DNA of 64,000 bases from Gelatoporia subvermispora B (lineage: Eukaryota > Basidiomycota > Agaricomycetes > Polyporales > Gelatoporiaceae), in assembly GCA_000320605.2 (NCBI GenBank), contig KB445795.1, forward strand, positions 1,846,693-1,910,692. The letters are read 5' to 3'. The first letter of the stretch is position 1; each line of letters starts with the position of its first letter. Below, in pieces: positions 21,611 to 32,646 of the stretch. The notes under the pieces were generated by a model. The model worked only from the letters and a program-made list of their open reading frames with translations, ran no database searches and had not been told where the DNA came from. Both the position numbers and the translations under genes were made by a program.

Positions 21611-23341
21611 TCACGAAAACCCAGCACGCGACCCAGGAACAAAAGGCATCCGCTGGCCACTATCTCCAGGCACAGCGGTCGATACAGGTCGTGAGAACAT
21701 CCTAGAACTGGAGCCTTGGCCAGCATCTTGATCAGAGCCATTGAAGCTGGAGGATGCAGCGAACCGTTGTGTTCCGCTGATCAGTGTTGACGAGCGGTGC
21801 AATTGCGCGCCCGCGCCGGCCTGCTGTGGTATGAAGCGATTCGACACTGCGACGCTGTCACCTGCATCCTGTCGGCCTCGGCTCGGCGTCTGTGGAACAA
21901 AGCGTTGTGATGATGCGTTCGACGAAGCAAAGGGTTGCGGTGTTGCCGGGGGTCGGAATGCACCCCGTCGTTGATCCGAGCTCTTCTGCAGCTGAGGTGT
22001 TGGGGGCGGTAGCATCTGCATGCGAGCGTTGTTGTTTCTATTGTCGTCGCGTGGTCCAGCGATTCGAGGCTCGTTCCTAGACATTGGCTGTGCGGAAGGA
22101 GGCTGCATAGTGGGTATATGCGCTTGAGTACGGTGGTCGGCTGCTGTTTGTCGAGCTACCGCTTGTCGTAAGGGCGCCGATTGAGTATGGGAGAGGACAG
22201 GTGTTCGCATCGCTTGATTTTGCTGCCCCTGTGGTGGGTTGTATGCGTACTGTCTGCGTGTCAGACGATGCAATGGATCGGTCTTTAGCGGCGACAAGCA
22301 CGAAGGCTCCACAATCGTGCGTACTGTGCGAATCTGCTTGACCCAGGCCTATCGGGTGTACGACCATCACCGCCACTTCCATTAGGTTCACGTATTGTTG
22401 CTCCGGCGTGAAGAGGTGACTGGTTATTGAAGACTGGCTGTTGATGTTCTGGAGGAAGGGTTAGTCGATTTGGTCCTACAGGGGTGACGATCGAGCGAGG
22501 GCTTGAGTTCGTCTGGGGACCGTCATGGAAGCTGTATAATATATGAGTGCCAGAGCCATGCGTAAAGCGTCTGGGCATGCCGAGGGTCATCAAGCATCCG
22601 CCTCTTCCCGTTGCTGTTAAGCGAGTCCGAAGCACTGGCCTGGCCGTGGTTTGCGTACTGTCGCAACTGCGCGTTTTCCTCTCGCAGGTTCACATTATCT
22701 CTGGGCAGGAATGGAAGTCAGATGGGAGGCTGCCAGACATGCAGATAGGACAACTTCTTCAGCGCCTTTAGCTGTCCTTTCAGTCGTTCCAGAAGGTCCC
22801 GTTGCTGCTTAGCCTTCTCTCTATAATACCGTGCCACGGACGCCAGCGTCTCCATTTGAAACTAATGTCACACAGACACGGTATCTGTTCCTGCCACATT
22901 TCAATATACGCATATTCGCGGACTGACCTTGGCAGCATAGGCGGCGGTATCGAACATGGCAGGAGCGGAGCTGAACCAATTAGACATCGGGGCGTCCATC
23001 TATTCAGCACGGCATTGAGTCATAGCTTGTCAGTCATCGCGAGGACGCACGTCTCTTTGGAGCGGGGCCAGTTGGATGCCTTGCGCGCCGCATTGGCTGC
23101 AGCTCTGATCAGGATCTTCCCAGCGAATGTGTCAAAGCGGACCTGTGCCGACTACAGAAGTACTTGTAGCAGGATAGCTGTGCTTACTGAGATGATTGTT
23201 ACAGATGACGTGCCCGCATTCAGTGAGCCAGAAAGGTATTAGAGGGGCCGCGTCCGGGCTGCTTTGGAAAAGCAAGTAGCACCTCGAGCAGTGGACAAAC
23301 TCCCAGAAGTCGAGATCACTTGGTGAAGAGATATTCGACAT
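21611..23341 (-). CDS. RING finger protein, Zip3/RNF212/HEI10-like
   Basis: The N-terminal RING reads CSRC, then WLTECGHVICNNHL, then (after an intron ending GGGAAG) DQSCSQCG. This is the CxxC..CGHxxC..H..CxxC layout of the Zip3/RNF212 group of SUMO or ubiquitin E3 ligases, which mark meiotic crossover sites on the synaptonemal complex. It is followed by TAAYAAKFQMETLASVARYY and a coiled coil (REKAKQQRDLLERLKGQLKA; NLREENAQLRQY), as in that family. The long C-terminal half is disordered, rich in Gln, Pro, Ser and Arg, and ends at 21611. The start ATG 23341 places the RING about 17 residues in. The meiotic role is inferred from architecture; another nuclear RING E3 is possible. Confidence 0.72.
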
Positions 23342-25589
23342 TGCGGAACAAGCAAGGCTGTGATACCAGGTGACCTAAACTGCGGCTTTGAACCACCACG
23401 ATGCGCCCACGAGAGTTAACAATTTCACTTTAAGTGTCACTTAAGATCACTTACGGCGCTGCATAAGTGGCGTTCAGCTACTTAAAGTCGCTTATCAGCC
23501 AAGTTAAGCAGATTTAAGCGAATTTAAGTGATCGCCAATAGGCGGCACGCTACGGCACGCTACGGCACGCTGCGGCAAGCTACGGCACGCTATGCGAACA
23601 CACGGCTGTGGCGCACTCGTACCGACATTCACTTACGATCATGAGGTGCAACATGCACCGTGCATGTATGGATATGAACATCGGGCACAGCAAGTTTGTA
23701 TCGCTCGGCGTGTGTCGGCAGCATACCATTAAGCCACTCGGCCATACAGTGACCTCTCGCGTTCAGTGCACCGGTGTGCTCCATCCCTCGCTGGCACCAC
23801 CGAAACCAGTCCTAGACTTTTGCTGAAGTTCAAATGATCTCAGCTTGCAACTTTGTGCTCCCGGTTCTTTGGAGTACCTCTGAATATGTCTGATTGGTGG
23901 ACTCAATAGTTTGACAATCATCATCTTGGTTCGTATCACTCGGTCAGCTCGCAATGCAATACTGCTGTACGTGCCGCACTCAAACATGTTACCAGTCACA
24001 CCGACACCATCATTCTGCACTGTGAGGCTGATCTCCCGCATCCGAACGGTTCCTGCGGGTTATACAACTGCTCGTACTGCTCGTAATGGCCCTCACTTCG
24101 AGTCGCAAAGTCCCACGTACATTCACTTACTGTCGCTTGCATTCACTTATAGCTGCTGAGTTTCACTTGTTATTCACGTATATTCACGGAATGCGCCTCA
24201 CTTATTTTCACTTACTCTCACTGCCGGTTGACTATAGCGGAGCTTCACGTACGAGCACTGGAGTTTCACTTAGCGATCACTTGAGGAGTGGCACTGCTCA
24301 CTTATACATTCACGCTCAGGTATCATGGGAAAGACGAATGTGTGGTAGATCTTTCCAATTTACAGCGCCTTGCAATGTATACTGTAACTTCTCAAGCTGC
24401 AGTAAGGGCCTGCTTATGATAGGAACTATATTATTTGACGATTGACATGTGTGTTGTGATGTCAATACTTAGGACACAGGGTCGTAGCAAGCAAGTCGGT
24501 GACTCCGGACCCGTTATAACGAAGTACGATGGTGGTGAACAAGGACAATCCCTAAAAAGTACGAATGAATTGTAGATATTAATTACTCAGACCGTAGGCA
24601 ATGGATGCAGAGATAATGATACTGTATACGATAGTTCACATCAATGACTCATGAGTCGTCAGGATGAGATTGACCCAAGAGTGTCGTGAGCACCCCGTGT
24701 TAACTGTACCGTTCTCTGAACGGAGGCGTGTGCTTGGAATCAGTAGCTTATGGCTACTCCCAGCCCATAATACGATGCAGTCAGATGTCTATGTCTTTAG
24801 CAAGTAAGTGAAGTTAAGTGAAAATCACGCCAAAGGTACGTGAAATAAGCGGCATAAGTGAGCCATTTACGTGAATTTCCCCAGCCTCTGCGCCCACGAG
24901 GCGAAGCTTCGAAGATGTCGGAAATGTACCTTCAGTGTGTACCGGGCGCATACGAGGGAACTGTGCGGTGCCCCGTGTTGTTTTGACCCAGCACGAGAGA
25001 ATATAAGGGCAGATAAGAGCGTAATCGTGGATAGTAAAAGCGACCTGCGAGGCGAGCGTCGCTGCGTTTGGAGTCTTGGACTAAGTACCAAATACGTACA
25101 ACATGCACAACTCACTTACTGGGCGTTTATGATCTTGATCCAAGTACACTACATGCGTGGCCTGCTCAAATGTACAGCTTCCTCTTACCGTCGTCTCGCT
25201 GCCTTGCAAGCAGAGCGTGTGCATGATTGACTCGGATCGCACTGCACTTAACTTCTTGCGAGTCTTCCCTGTAAACGTCTCCTCAGATTGGGGCCGTTTG
25301 ACGCAGCTTGGGAAAAATTAAAGCACTGATTTTGGAACATACCAGTGCACTGAATGCACTGGCAGCGGCCTGCGGGCAGCCTGACGCTCAGGGACTATTA
25401 TGCCCCCCTATGGGTGACCTATTGCATAATTGGGAACCTCATAATTATCAGGGGCTGTGACTTTCTGGATTTCCTATCTGCCTTGCCTCGTAATTCGGAG
25501 CACTATGTAAACCGCTTCGACCCGCTTGAATCTATCCCAACTCCTGCTCGCTCGCATCTACTTGATCCTGTCTGTGTCAACTTCTAGCC
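23342..25589. repeat. gene-free island rich in CACTTA / TAAGTG words
   Basis: By eye I count at least 16 copies of CACTTA or its complement in 2.25 kb, where about one is expected by chance. They cluster at 23430-23640 (mixed strands), 24110-24310 (mostly TTCACTTA forward, with variants TTCACGTA and TTCACTTG) and 24805-24860 (TAAGTGAA, reverse). No protein family is found in any frame. The island lies upstream of both flanking genes, which diverge. Confidence 0.6.
23543..23592. repeat. five tandem 10-bp units
   Basis: The unit CGGCACGCTA is repeated five times head to tail; the third copy ends in G and the fourth has A for C at position six. It sits inside the CACTTA island. Confidence 0.85.
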
Positions 25590-27874
25590 ATGGATCCTGA
25601 GCCGCTGGGGCTCGTACCGCTGGGGCGGAAAACCGGGGGAGATCCTCCTCCCGGCGAGATACGCAGCCGGTCGAGCCATGCTAGTAACATGTATATCACG
25701 CGGTCCACCGTATCTCGAGCTGAGGCCTCGCGATCCACTGTGGATCCCACAGTCAGTCTATCTGATATTGACCTGGCGGCGCGCTCACGCGCATACAGAT
25801 ACACTTGGGCGCATCTACCGCAACCGACTTGTTCGTTGGACCTGCTACAGACGCGCGCCAACCCCCACGTCTGACCACAGTCTCCCCACATCCGACAACC
25901 GACGGGTGTGCTGAGTCACCCTCTACCGGCAACATGAAGGGTAGAGGCTCTAAGCCTTCTGCGCAGCTGAAGAAAGGACATTACCACACACAGGCGGGTT
26001 GCATAGGCCTCGACGACGATGACGACGACACTCCTCTGGTCATCAGTACTCAAGCAAGACGATGCTACCTATACGTGGACATACCATCTGTGCCGCCCCC
26101 TTCCCTCAAACGAAAGGCTTCTGCCAGCAAACCCACGACGGTCCGAAAGCGAAAAATCATGGCCGAAGGAAATTCACAACGTAAGCAACCTCGCGTCTCG
26201 ATTACGCCACGCATGAAGCGAAGACCCGTGAGTGTGCATAATTATTCGCCATACATCGACTCAAGAAACTGTCATGATCACAGCCGCTCCCACCTACCGG
26301 CGGGGATGATGAAGAAGACTTTCAATCTCAGGACTACGCGGGAGGTTTTACCCACATGTATAACAGCAACGACCGCCATGTGGGGACACCGGAACCAGTA
26401 GACGCTACTCCTGCCAGCCTCCCACTACCTCGCGCGAACGTCCCCCGAACAGGGCCTCCGCTCCGGGCAATTCGGCGAATATCACGAACGCGAATTCCAA
26501 AAAAATCCCGAACGGCCGTGCCTGCACCTACTCTCTTGCGACCTGCTTCCGCGGATGCACCGATCCCAGAGCTCTGTGATAGCACCAGACCGCTTGCAAA
26601 GGAGATCCAAGGCAGGGATGCAGACACGCTAGCGATGACTGATGGGTCGGGGACACGCCGCTGTGACAACGAGCACGACGGACGGCCCGCCGCCGCCGCC
26701 AATGAAGCAGGGAGAACCGTTATAGACCTGGTCGACGCAGACTCGGAACCCCCATCGCCACCTGTCAGTGCGCCTTTGGAAGGTACCCGGAACGAACCCC
26801 TTCCGGCCATGTCATCTGCCCTCGCCGTCCCCGCTACGCCCAAGGAAGATCATCATCAGTTCCTGAACAACCCCCGTCCCGACCCTGTCGTGCCACATTC
26901 CCATGGACCAGATGTCTTCATGCGCGAGGCAGTCGCAGCCAGTCTCAACAGCAGAGTCGAGACGGCGCACGTCGATGACACGATGGCGGGGATGCAGGCA
27001 CCACAATCTATGCAGCGCGAAGTAGAAGCCATGCGCGGCGACATCGCCACCCTGAAGAGCATCATCGAGTCTATACAGCCCCAAATGCTGTCTTTCATGG
27101 CGATGATTCTGCAGCAGTGCATGCCTGCCTTGTGGACGGGAGCAACTGAACAGGAGGTGCCTTCCATTTGGAACATGGATCCTGCATCTAGTCAGGGGTT
27201 TCAAAGCAGGTTGCAGCAAGAGAATGAACGCTTGCGCATATCCCTCAGCCATGCCAGGTCTCAGAACAACAATCACTATCAAGAGAATACCACCCACTTT
27301 GAAAGGCGCATGCTGCCGCCCATGGGCCCCGGTCCCAGCTTTCAGGCCAGATACTCTAATTGATAGCAGCTTCCATAGCTGACGCCGTTCGTACCCACAG
27401 GATAGAGCTCTACCTCGCGGCCCCCGATTCCACGAGGCGCACCGCGAGCCATACACGAGACGGGGTGACAACCAGCACCACCCACAGCAGACTCACTGGA
27501 GGGCGCCTCGTCCGCAGTCGCAGCCATATCGTAGCCGTCCGCAACCTCCGTTTCGAGGACGAGGACCAATGGGCCCCCCATCGCGTCCCGCCGCTCTACG
27601 TGTGACAGACGAACCTCGTCCATACCGTCCCGAACGGTCTCAAGAGCGTCGTGCAGCGCCCCCCGGTCCCTCTACCGAGAGGCGCAGGGGCTCGCGCACG
27701 CCGTCGCCAGTCTCTGGACCCCCCCACTCCGTCGTTGCCGAGCCCATGACTCCTCCGAGATCTGACACGTCGAACTCTCCCGGGCCCTCAGCTGCGCCTC
27801 CCGTGCCTTCTCCGAGGCGGAGACCCTCCACTGACACTCAACACTGGGAGGATACCTATGTAGAGGAAGAGTAG
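25590..27874 (+). CDS. unrecognised, disordered, nuclear-looking protein
   Basis: I do not recognise a family. ATG 25590 has a strong context (AGCCATGG), but how its exon joins the next frame is unclear; ATG 25934 (MKGRGSKPSAQLKK) is the alternative start. After it come an acidic patch (GLDDDDDDTPLVIS), then basic clusters (LKRKAS; VRKRKIMAEGNSQRKQPR) that look like nuclear localisation signals. An intron at 26228-26283 joins MKRRP to PLPPTGGDDEEDF. Further on are TVIDLVDADSE, which has the hydrophobic-plus-acid shape of a SUMO-interacting motif, and a predicted coiled coil (VEAMRGDIATLKSIIESIQP; RLQQENERLRISLSHARSQN). A last exon rich in Arg/Pro/Ser runs to the stop at 27872-27874; its acceptor is the CCCACAG before about 27402, but the donor near 27330-27360 is unresolved. 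Confidence 0.6.
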
Positions 27875-28441
27875 TTTCGTTCATTCTCTCATGACCATAT
27901 GCCCCTCACATCCGGATACTACAGATTGATGTTGTCGAAGTTTCACTGGTTTACAATCGTTGCGTGGTCGTTGCCTCGGGTTCTATGCCATCACGCCCTT
28001 GTGCGCATCTAATCACAGTGTTCTTGGGATGGACTTGTATCTATGTAGTACGTATAACACCATAGCCTCTGTCGAGCTTCAGAATCATGACGTCTGTATT
28101 ATCACACCAGTTGAAGAAGCGTGAGCGATAGTCATGTCATTTCAACGGATATCTTCGTGATAATTACTTGGGTTGTGCATACGCTGAGATTATTCCACCA
28201 ATATCCACTCCCAAAACCACACATTGACCGAAAAGAAGTGCACCGATTAGAGAACATTACGGAGGAATAAGCTTGTATGTTGTGAGAACGAGAGATGTGA
28301 AAGACCGGCAGACACGAGGGATACGATACGATAGCAGTGAGTGACGATGCAGTCTGGTATCGAGCGATGATAAAAACAGCAGGAACGAACGACAGAGGTG
28401 AAGCACTGGGTCCTAAACGAGAGACGGGGCGTGTAAGTGGA
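27875..28441. other. convergent intergenic
   Basis: The 567 bases between two converging genes should carry both 3' untranslated regions. No open frame of interest and no repeat are seen. Confidence 0.5.
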
Positions 28442-30503
28442 TCAACCACATCGACATGTTAGAATCTTCCACAACGTGCTCGGCTGGGGCTCCTCTTGCT
28501 GGCCTTGCTGGTAGTCCCCGCCATTAGCCACGCCAGCCTCGCCCGCGTGTGCACGGACGTTGCTGAGCGCAGGTGGCGCCGCGCCGACGCTCGCGACCAT
28601 GGGCGACACGCGCCCGTATGGCTGCTGGCTCGCCGAGTACTCCTCGACGGTCGCCTCGCGCGCGAACGACTCGTGTGTCGCGTTGGCATATGGGTGTTGC
28701 GAGCTCTGCTGCTGGCTATGCCGCCGCTGCATCGTTCCAACGGGGACGTCGACGGCTGCGGCCGCGGAGTGCGGGGTGACCTGTCCTGGCGTCGTCCCCG
28801 GAGTGAGCGTCCCAGGGACCTGCCGTTGCTTGGAGCCATGTCGGACCATGGCAGGTGAAGGAGGGACAATGCCTGGGCCAGCTTGCGAGCGGCGCCGGTC
28901 TTCGCGACGCTCGCTTTCCCTGCGGCGATCTGGCTGTGCAGGTGAAGCAGGTCCTGTGTTTTGTATTTGGGCGAGTATCTGGTTTTGACCCTATTACATG
29001 CGTGAAGCGTAAGCACAGTCCCACCTCGTGGAGCGGGGAGAAACGCACGGGAGAAGCTTCCCAGCCCTTGCCACCTTATCAGAAGGGGATGCTGTGAGTA
29101 TACACGTTCGTCGGAAATGGGCGGCCGGCCGGGCTTACCGTTCAGCAGGTTCCAGTCGTACACTTGATCGTCGACGTCACCATTGTTCTTCATCACTTTC
29201 GCAAACAGTTCGCGCAGAAATTCGTAATCGGGCGTCTCCTCGAAACCAAGTTTTCGAACGTAATTCAGATAAATGCCAAACTCCTCTGGTGACGATGGAT
29301 CAGTGCAAATGCATATAACTACACAAGTAGTCGGACGCACCCGGGAAGCCCTCGCATAGCTCCTTGATCGGGGTCGTCTGCTTCTTCTCGCCAATTTTCT
29401 CGTATTTCTGCTTGTTCGTGGCAGCCTTGAGTCCCTGCCATGGTAAGCTGCCCCGGAGGAAGTACATGAATACGTGACCGAGTGATTCGAGATCGTCTCT
29501 CCGGGACTGTTCTGTGAAGAGCGGGGGTATTAGATGCAGGCCGAACCGCCCCGAGCAATCGGACAAGGACCATACCCCGGCCAAGGTGCGTGTTGATACT
29601 CATGTAGCGCGCAGTGCCGCTCAGGCTCTTGCGTTCCCGGTAGGGGATGTGCTGCTTCGTCTTGGGGTCGCGGTACTGCTTGGCCATACCAAAGTCGACG
29701 ACGTGGACGACTGATATGTTGGATAATAGATGCATATGATGAGCGCGGGCGGGGGAGGTTGAGGGAGAGCCACGTACTGTTTGAGCCCTTCGTGCCAGGT
29801 CGTCCGATCAAGAAGTTGTCCGGCTTGATATCGCGGTAGATGAGGTTCTTCTCGTGTATTGTTTGTACTCGAGCCAGCTAGGGCGAGCGGGTTGAGGGAG
29901 TCGTCGCGCGATCTGAGGGGGGCGGGCCACGTACCATCTGCCGCGCCGCCATACACACAGTCTTGATCGAGAACTTGCGTCCGCACATGTCGAAGAGGTC
30001 TTCGAGACTCGGGCCGAGCAGGTCGATGACGAGGATATTGTGCAGGCCTTCCTGTCCAAAGTGGTAGATCTGTGGGATGCCCGCTGCAGGACGCAACCAC
30101 GGACGGGTGCTCGTCAGCTCGGGCGCACCCTGGGGAGCTAGGACCTGGCTACTGACGGCATCCTGCCAATATGCGGTACGACCGACACTCGTCCCGGAGC
30201 TGCGGCGCCTCGGCCTTGCGCGGTTCCTAGGTACATCATACACGGGCGGGCTCAGCGTCACTGCGCGCGCGCGGCGCAAGCGGGGCAGGCACACTTACAA
30301 ACTTGATTGCGACGGTCTGGGAGTTGAGCAGATTCGTGCCTGCGGCGGAGGGGGGCGGTCGTAACGGGGCGACGGAGGGAGAGCGTGCTGGAGACGGTAC
30401 CTTCGAAGATGACGCCGAACGAGCCCTCGCCGATCTTCTTGCCGACGCGGTAATGAGTGCCAACGATGTTCGCGGTCGAGGATCCGTGTGTATGAGAGGA
30501 CAT
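28442..30503 (-). CDS. casein kinase I (Cki1/Yck type)
   Basis: Ser/Thr protein kinase of the CK1 family. The N-terminus from ATG 30503 leads into [18 protein letters not shown] and VAIKF (Gly loop and catalytic Lys). [12 protein letters not shown] is the catalytic loop, [11 protein letters not shown] the DFG motif. The CK1 signature blocks [20 protein letters not shown] and [20 protein letters not shown] are exact-looking. After the kinase domain (roughly 300 residues) comes a Gln/Ser/Pro-rich tail that ends WKILTCRCG, with TGA at 28442-28444. Plasma-membrane Yck kinases end in palmitoylated CysCys; here the pair is Cys-x-Cys followed by Gly, so lipidation is possible but not certain. Several introns of 50-70 nt interrupt the kinase domain. 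Upstream (30504-30560) the DNA is G/A-rich on the plus strand. Confidence 0.93.
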
Positions 30504-31024
30504 GGCAGGCTAGGAAGGAGGGGAGGAGGGGAAGAGGAAGAGGACGAGGAGGAGAGCTGAGCCAAGCTCAAGCAGAAGCCAGATTGAATCGTCCGCCGGC
30601 TGTAGCCACTCTCATTATCCTCGGCTTTAGCCGGCCAGGAGACCGCAATCACTGGCACTCGGAGCAGATACATCATCCATGACCTCTTTCACTCCCATAC
30701 GATACGAAAATGCTTGGTATATCGCACGCCAGACAGCGCGTGCACTACGGACGACTAGGACGTACAAATGTTACACAGCTCATGAGGATGCAAGAGGCAA
30801 ACGGAGAGAATGAGATCGACAACGACTGTAGTGGAGGGGAGAGGTGTCCATATGACATGCAGAGATGGTGAAGCTGGGCTACACAGCTAGGGAAGCATCG
30901 TATCGCACGTGAATGGAGGGGTGTTATGTAGGTCAGAGAAAACAAACAAGATGCGACAGTACTTTTCTGCTGCCCTGCGGGTACCCTAGACAGCTCCAGA
31001 GACGTCCCTGGGTGGCTCACTCGC
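30504..31024. other. intergenic, promoter side of the CK1 gene
   Basis: The 521 bases begin with a polypurine run (plus strand about 30510-30560) next to the kinase start and reach the 3' end of the GID4 gene. No gene is seen. Confidence 0.5.
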
Positions 31025-32646
31025 TCATCGGAACTCGAAACATGATGTCGTATGCTCGGGTACATGCACAAGCGACAACTGCTGGTATCTGTGTGACCAT
31101 CTAGTCAGTACTTGCCCAAATTGAGACGGTGGGAGGAACTTACGGCTCTGAGTTCTGATGATAGTAGAACCCACTCATGGTCGCCACATTCGATGACGGC
31201 AAGCCACGCGAGGACGATCTGCCTGACCGTCTGTGGCCAAACCCGTGTCCCGAGGACATACGTCTTGAGCGGGTCACGGGTTCGGGCTTAGTTACCATGG
31301 GTGACTGGGCCAAAGTCGATTGTGGGAATTCGTCAATGGGGGCTTCAGTGGGCGAAGCAAGGGGCTGCGAGCCAGACTGTTGCGGGTTGAAGTCCACACA
31401 AACATAATAGAAGCCTGCACGACAAAGTGAAGCGATTAGTGGTGGATCTCGGTAACTAAAGGGGCGTATATGGAGAACAGGGGGATAAATGTATAGAGGG
31501 CTCACCTGCAAAGCTGGCGCCATTGATGTCTTGCACACGATGATCGGGAACGAGGAATTTCTCCTTCCACCGCATGAAGACGGCGCCACGGTCGGCGTCT
31601 TTCATCGTCAGATGCGGTTTCTTGAGCTCATGCTTCACGTGCCGGAAAGCAGGGAATCGGGCCCAATGGACCATGTCTTCCTGCTCGCTGGCTCCCCAAT
31701 TCCTGGTCAAAAACCCGTACCTACTCCCAATGATCTCAGCATCAAAGTAGGTCGTGAGTTCAGGCCAGTCATCGGTCAGCCCGCGAATCCGGAGATAGCC
31801 ACACAAGTGAGATGAAGAAAAGTCGACGTCCTGATACACACAGCCCGCGTCAGCGTCACCGTATCTGGCGCATCAGCCGCCGGCGGCACTCACCACAATC
31901 GTCACATTGACATCGTAGCTATTCCTTCCGCTCTTCTGGGTTCCCTGGAAGGAAGCGCCCGGGTACAAACAATGATGCCCCTGCGAGCGCACCCGCAGAC
32001 GAGTGATATCAATGAGCGGGTCTGGGGACGAGCCCGCGGGCCGTTGAGGCTGTGGTCTGCTACTCGAGGCGACGGCGGACGAGGTGGCAACCGGCTGCGA
32101 CGGATGCGTTGTTCGGATAAGAGAATAAGATTGTGCGCCGTTGGTGGTCAACGGCGTAAGAGAAGGCCTTGTAGACGCTGTTGTGGGAGCAAAGGGGGTG
32201 GTAGTGTGCGCGGAAGGGGTAGACGGGGGTGCGCAGTCAGAGAGGGGTATTGTGGACGTTGAAGGGGCGGGCGCTGACGACTCGACGCTCATTTCCTCGT
32301 CCGAAGAGGCAGATGAGTCAACGGAAGTCCTCTTGGAGTCAGCAACGAGGGCAGGGGGCTGCGATGGTGTCTCGGTGCCTGCTGCTGGCAGGGAGGCGGC
32401 TCGCCGGAGGAGCTCGCGCTCTACCTCTACAAAGAAGCCGTCGCGGTCTGTGCGTGACGCGGAGAGGCGGGCGCGACATGAAGCGCACACGATGCTGTTG
32501 TCGGCGACGGCGCTGGCGCCGTGGAGGATAAATACGGAGTCGAGAGGTAGGGTGGAGTGGCAGGCAGCACAGTACTTGTGCTGGGGCGGCGGGGGGTCTG
32601 GAGAGGACTGGTCGTGGGCGGCGGGAGGAGGGTGTTCCGCAGGCAT
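31025..32646 (-). CDS. GID4: GID/CTLH ubiquitin-ligase substrate receptor (Vid24/Gid4)
   Basis: Gid4 recognises Pro/N-degrons and brings gluconeogenic enzymes to the GID E3 ligase. The barrel domain is clear: YPGASFQGTQKSGRNSYDV, HLCGYLRIRGLTDDWPELTT, FDAEIIGSRYGFLTRNWGA, FMRWKEKFLVPDHRVQDING and ASFAGFYYVC. The last exon reads YQQLSLVHVPEH..CFEFR and ends at TGA 31025-31027, matching the family C-terminus. Two oddities stand out. Between FYYVCVDFNP and the next strand (MSGFYYHQNSEP) lie about 68 Ser/Arg/Pro-rich residues, where relatives have under ten. The N-terminus, from ATG 32646, carries YCAACH and VCASC (Cys 26, 29, 54, 57), a possible zinc site. A long Pro/Ser/Thr-rich linker joins the two parts. 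Confidence 0.93.

Noticed and set aside
24110..24870. CACTTA clusters as terminal inverted repeats of one transposon
   Set aside because: The facing clusters share short words (TTCACGTA, TTCACTTA) but not one continuous inverted alignment, and no flanking duplication was found.
26334..27471. Minus-strand open frames of 169 and 219 codons
   Set aside because: They are antisense to the unknown disordered protein at 25590-27874, whose plus-strand reading has nuclear signals, a coiled coil and proper introns.
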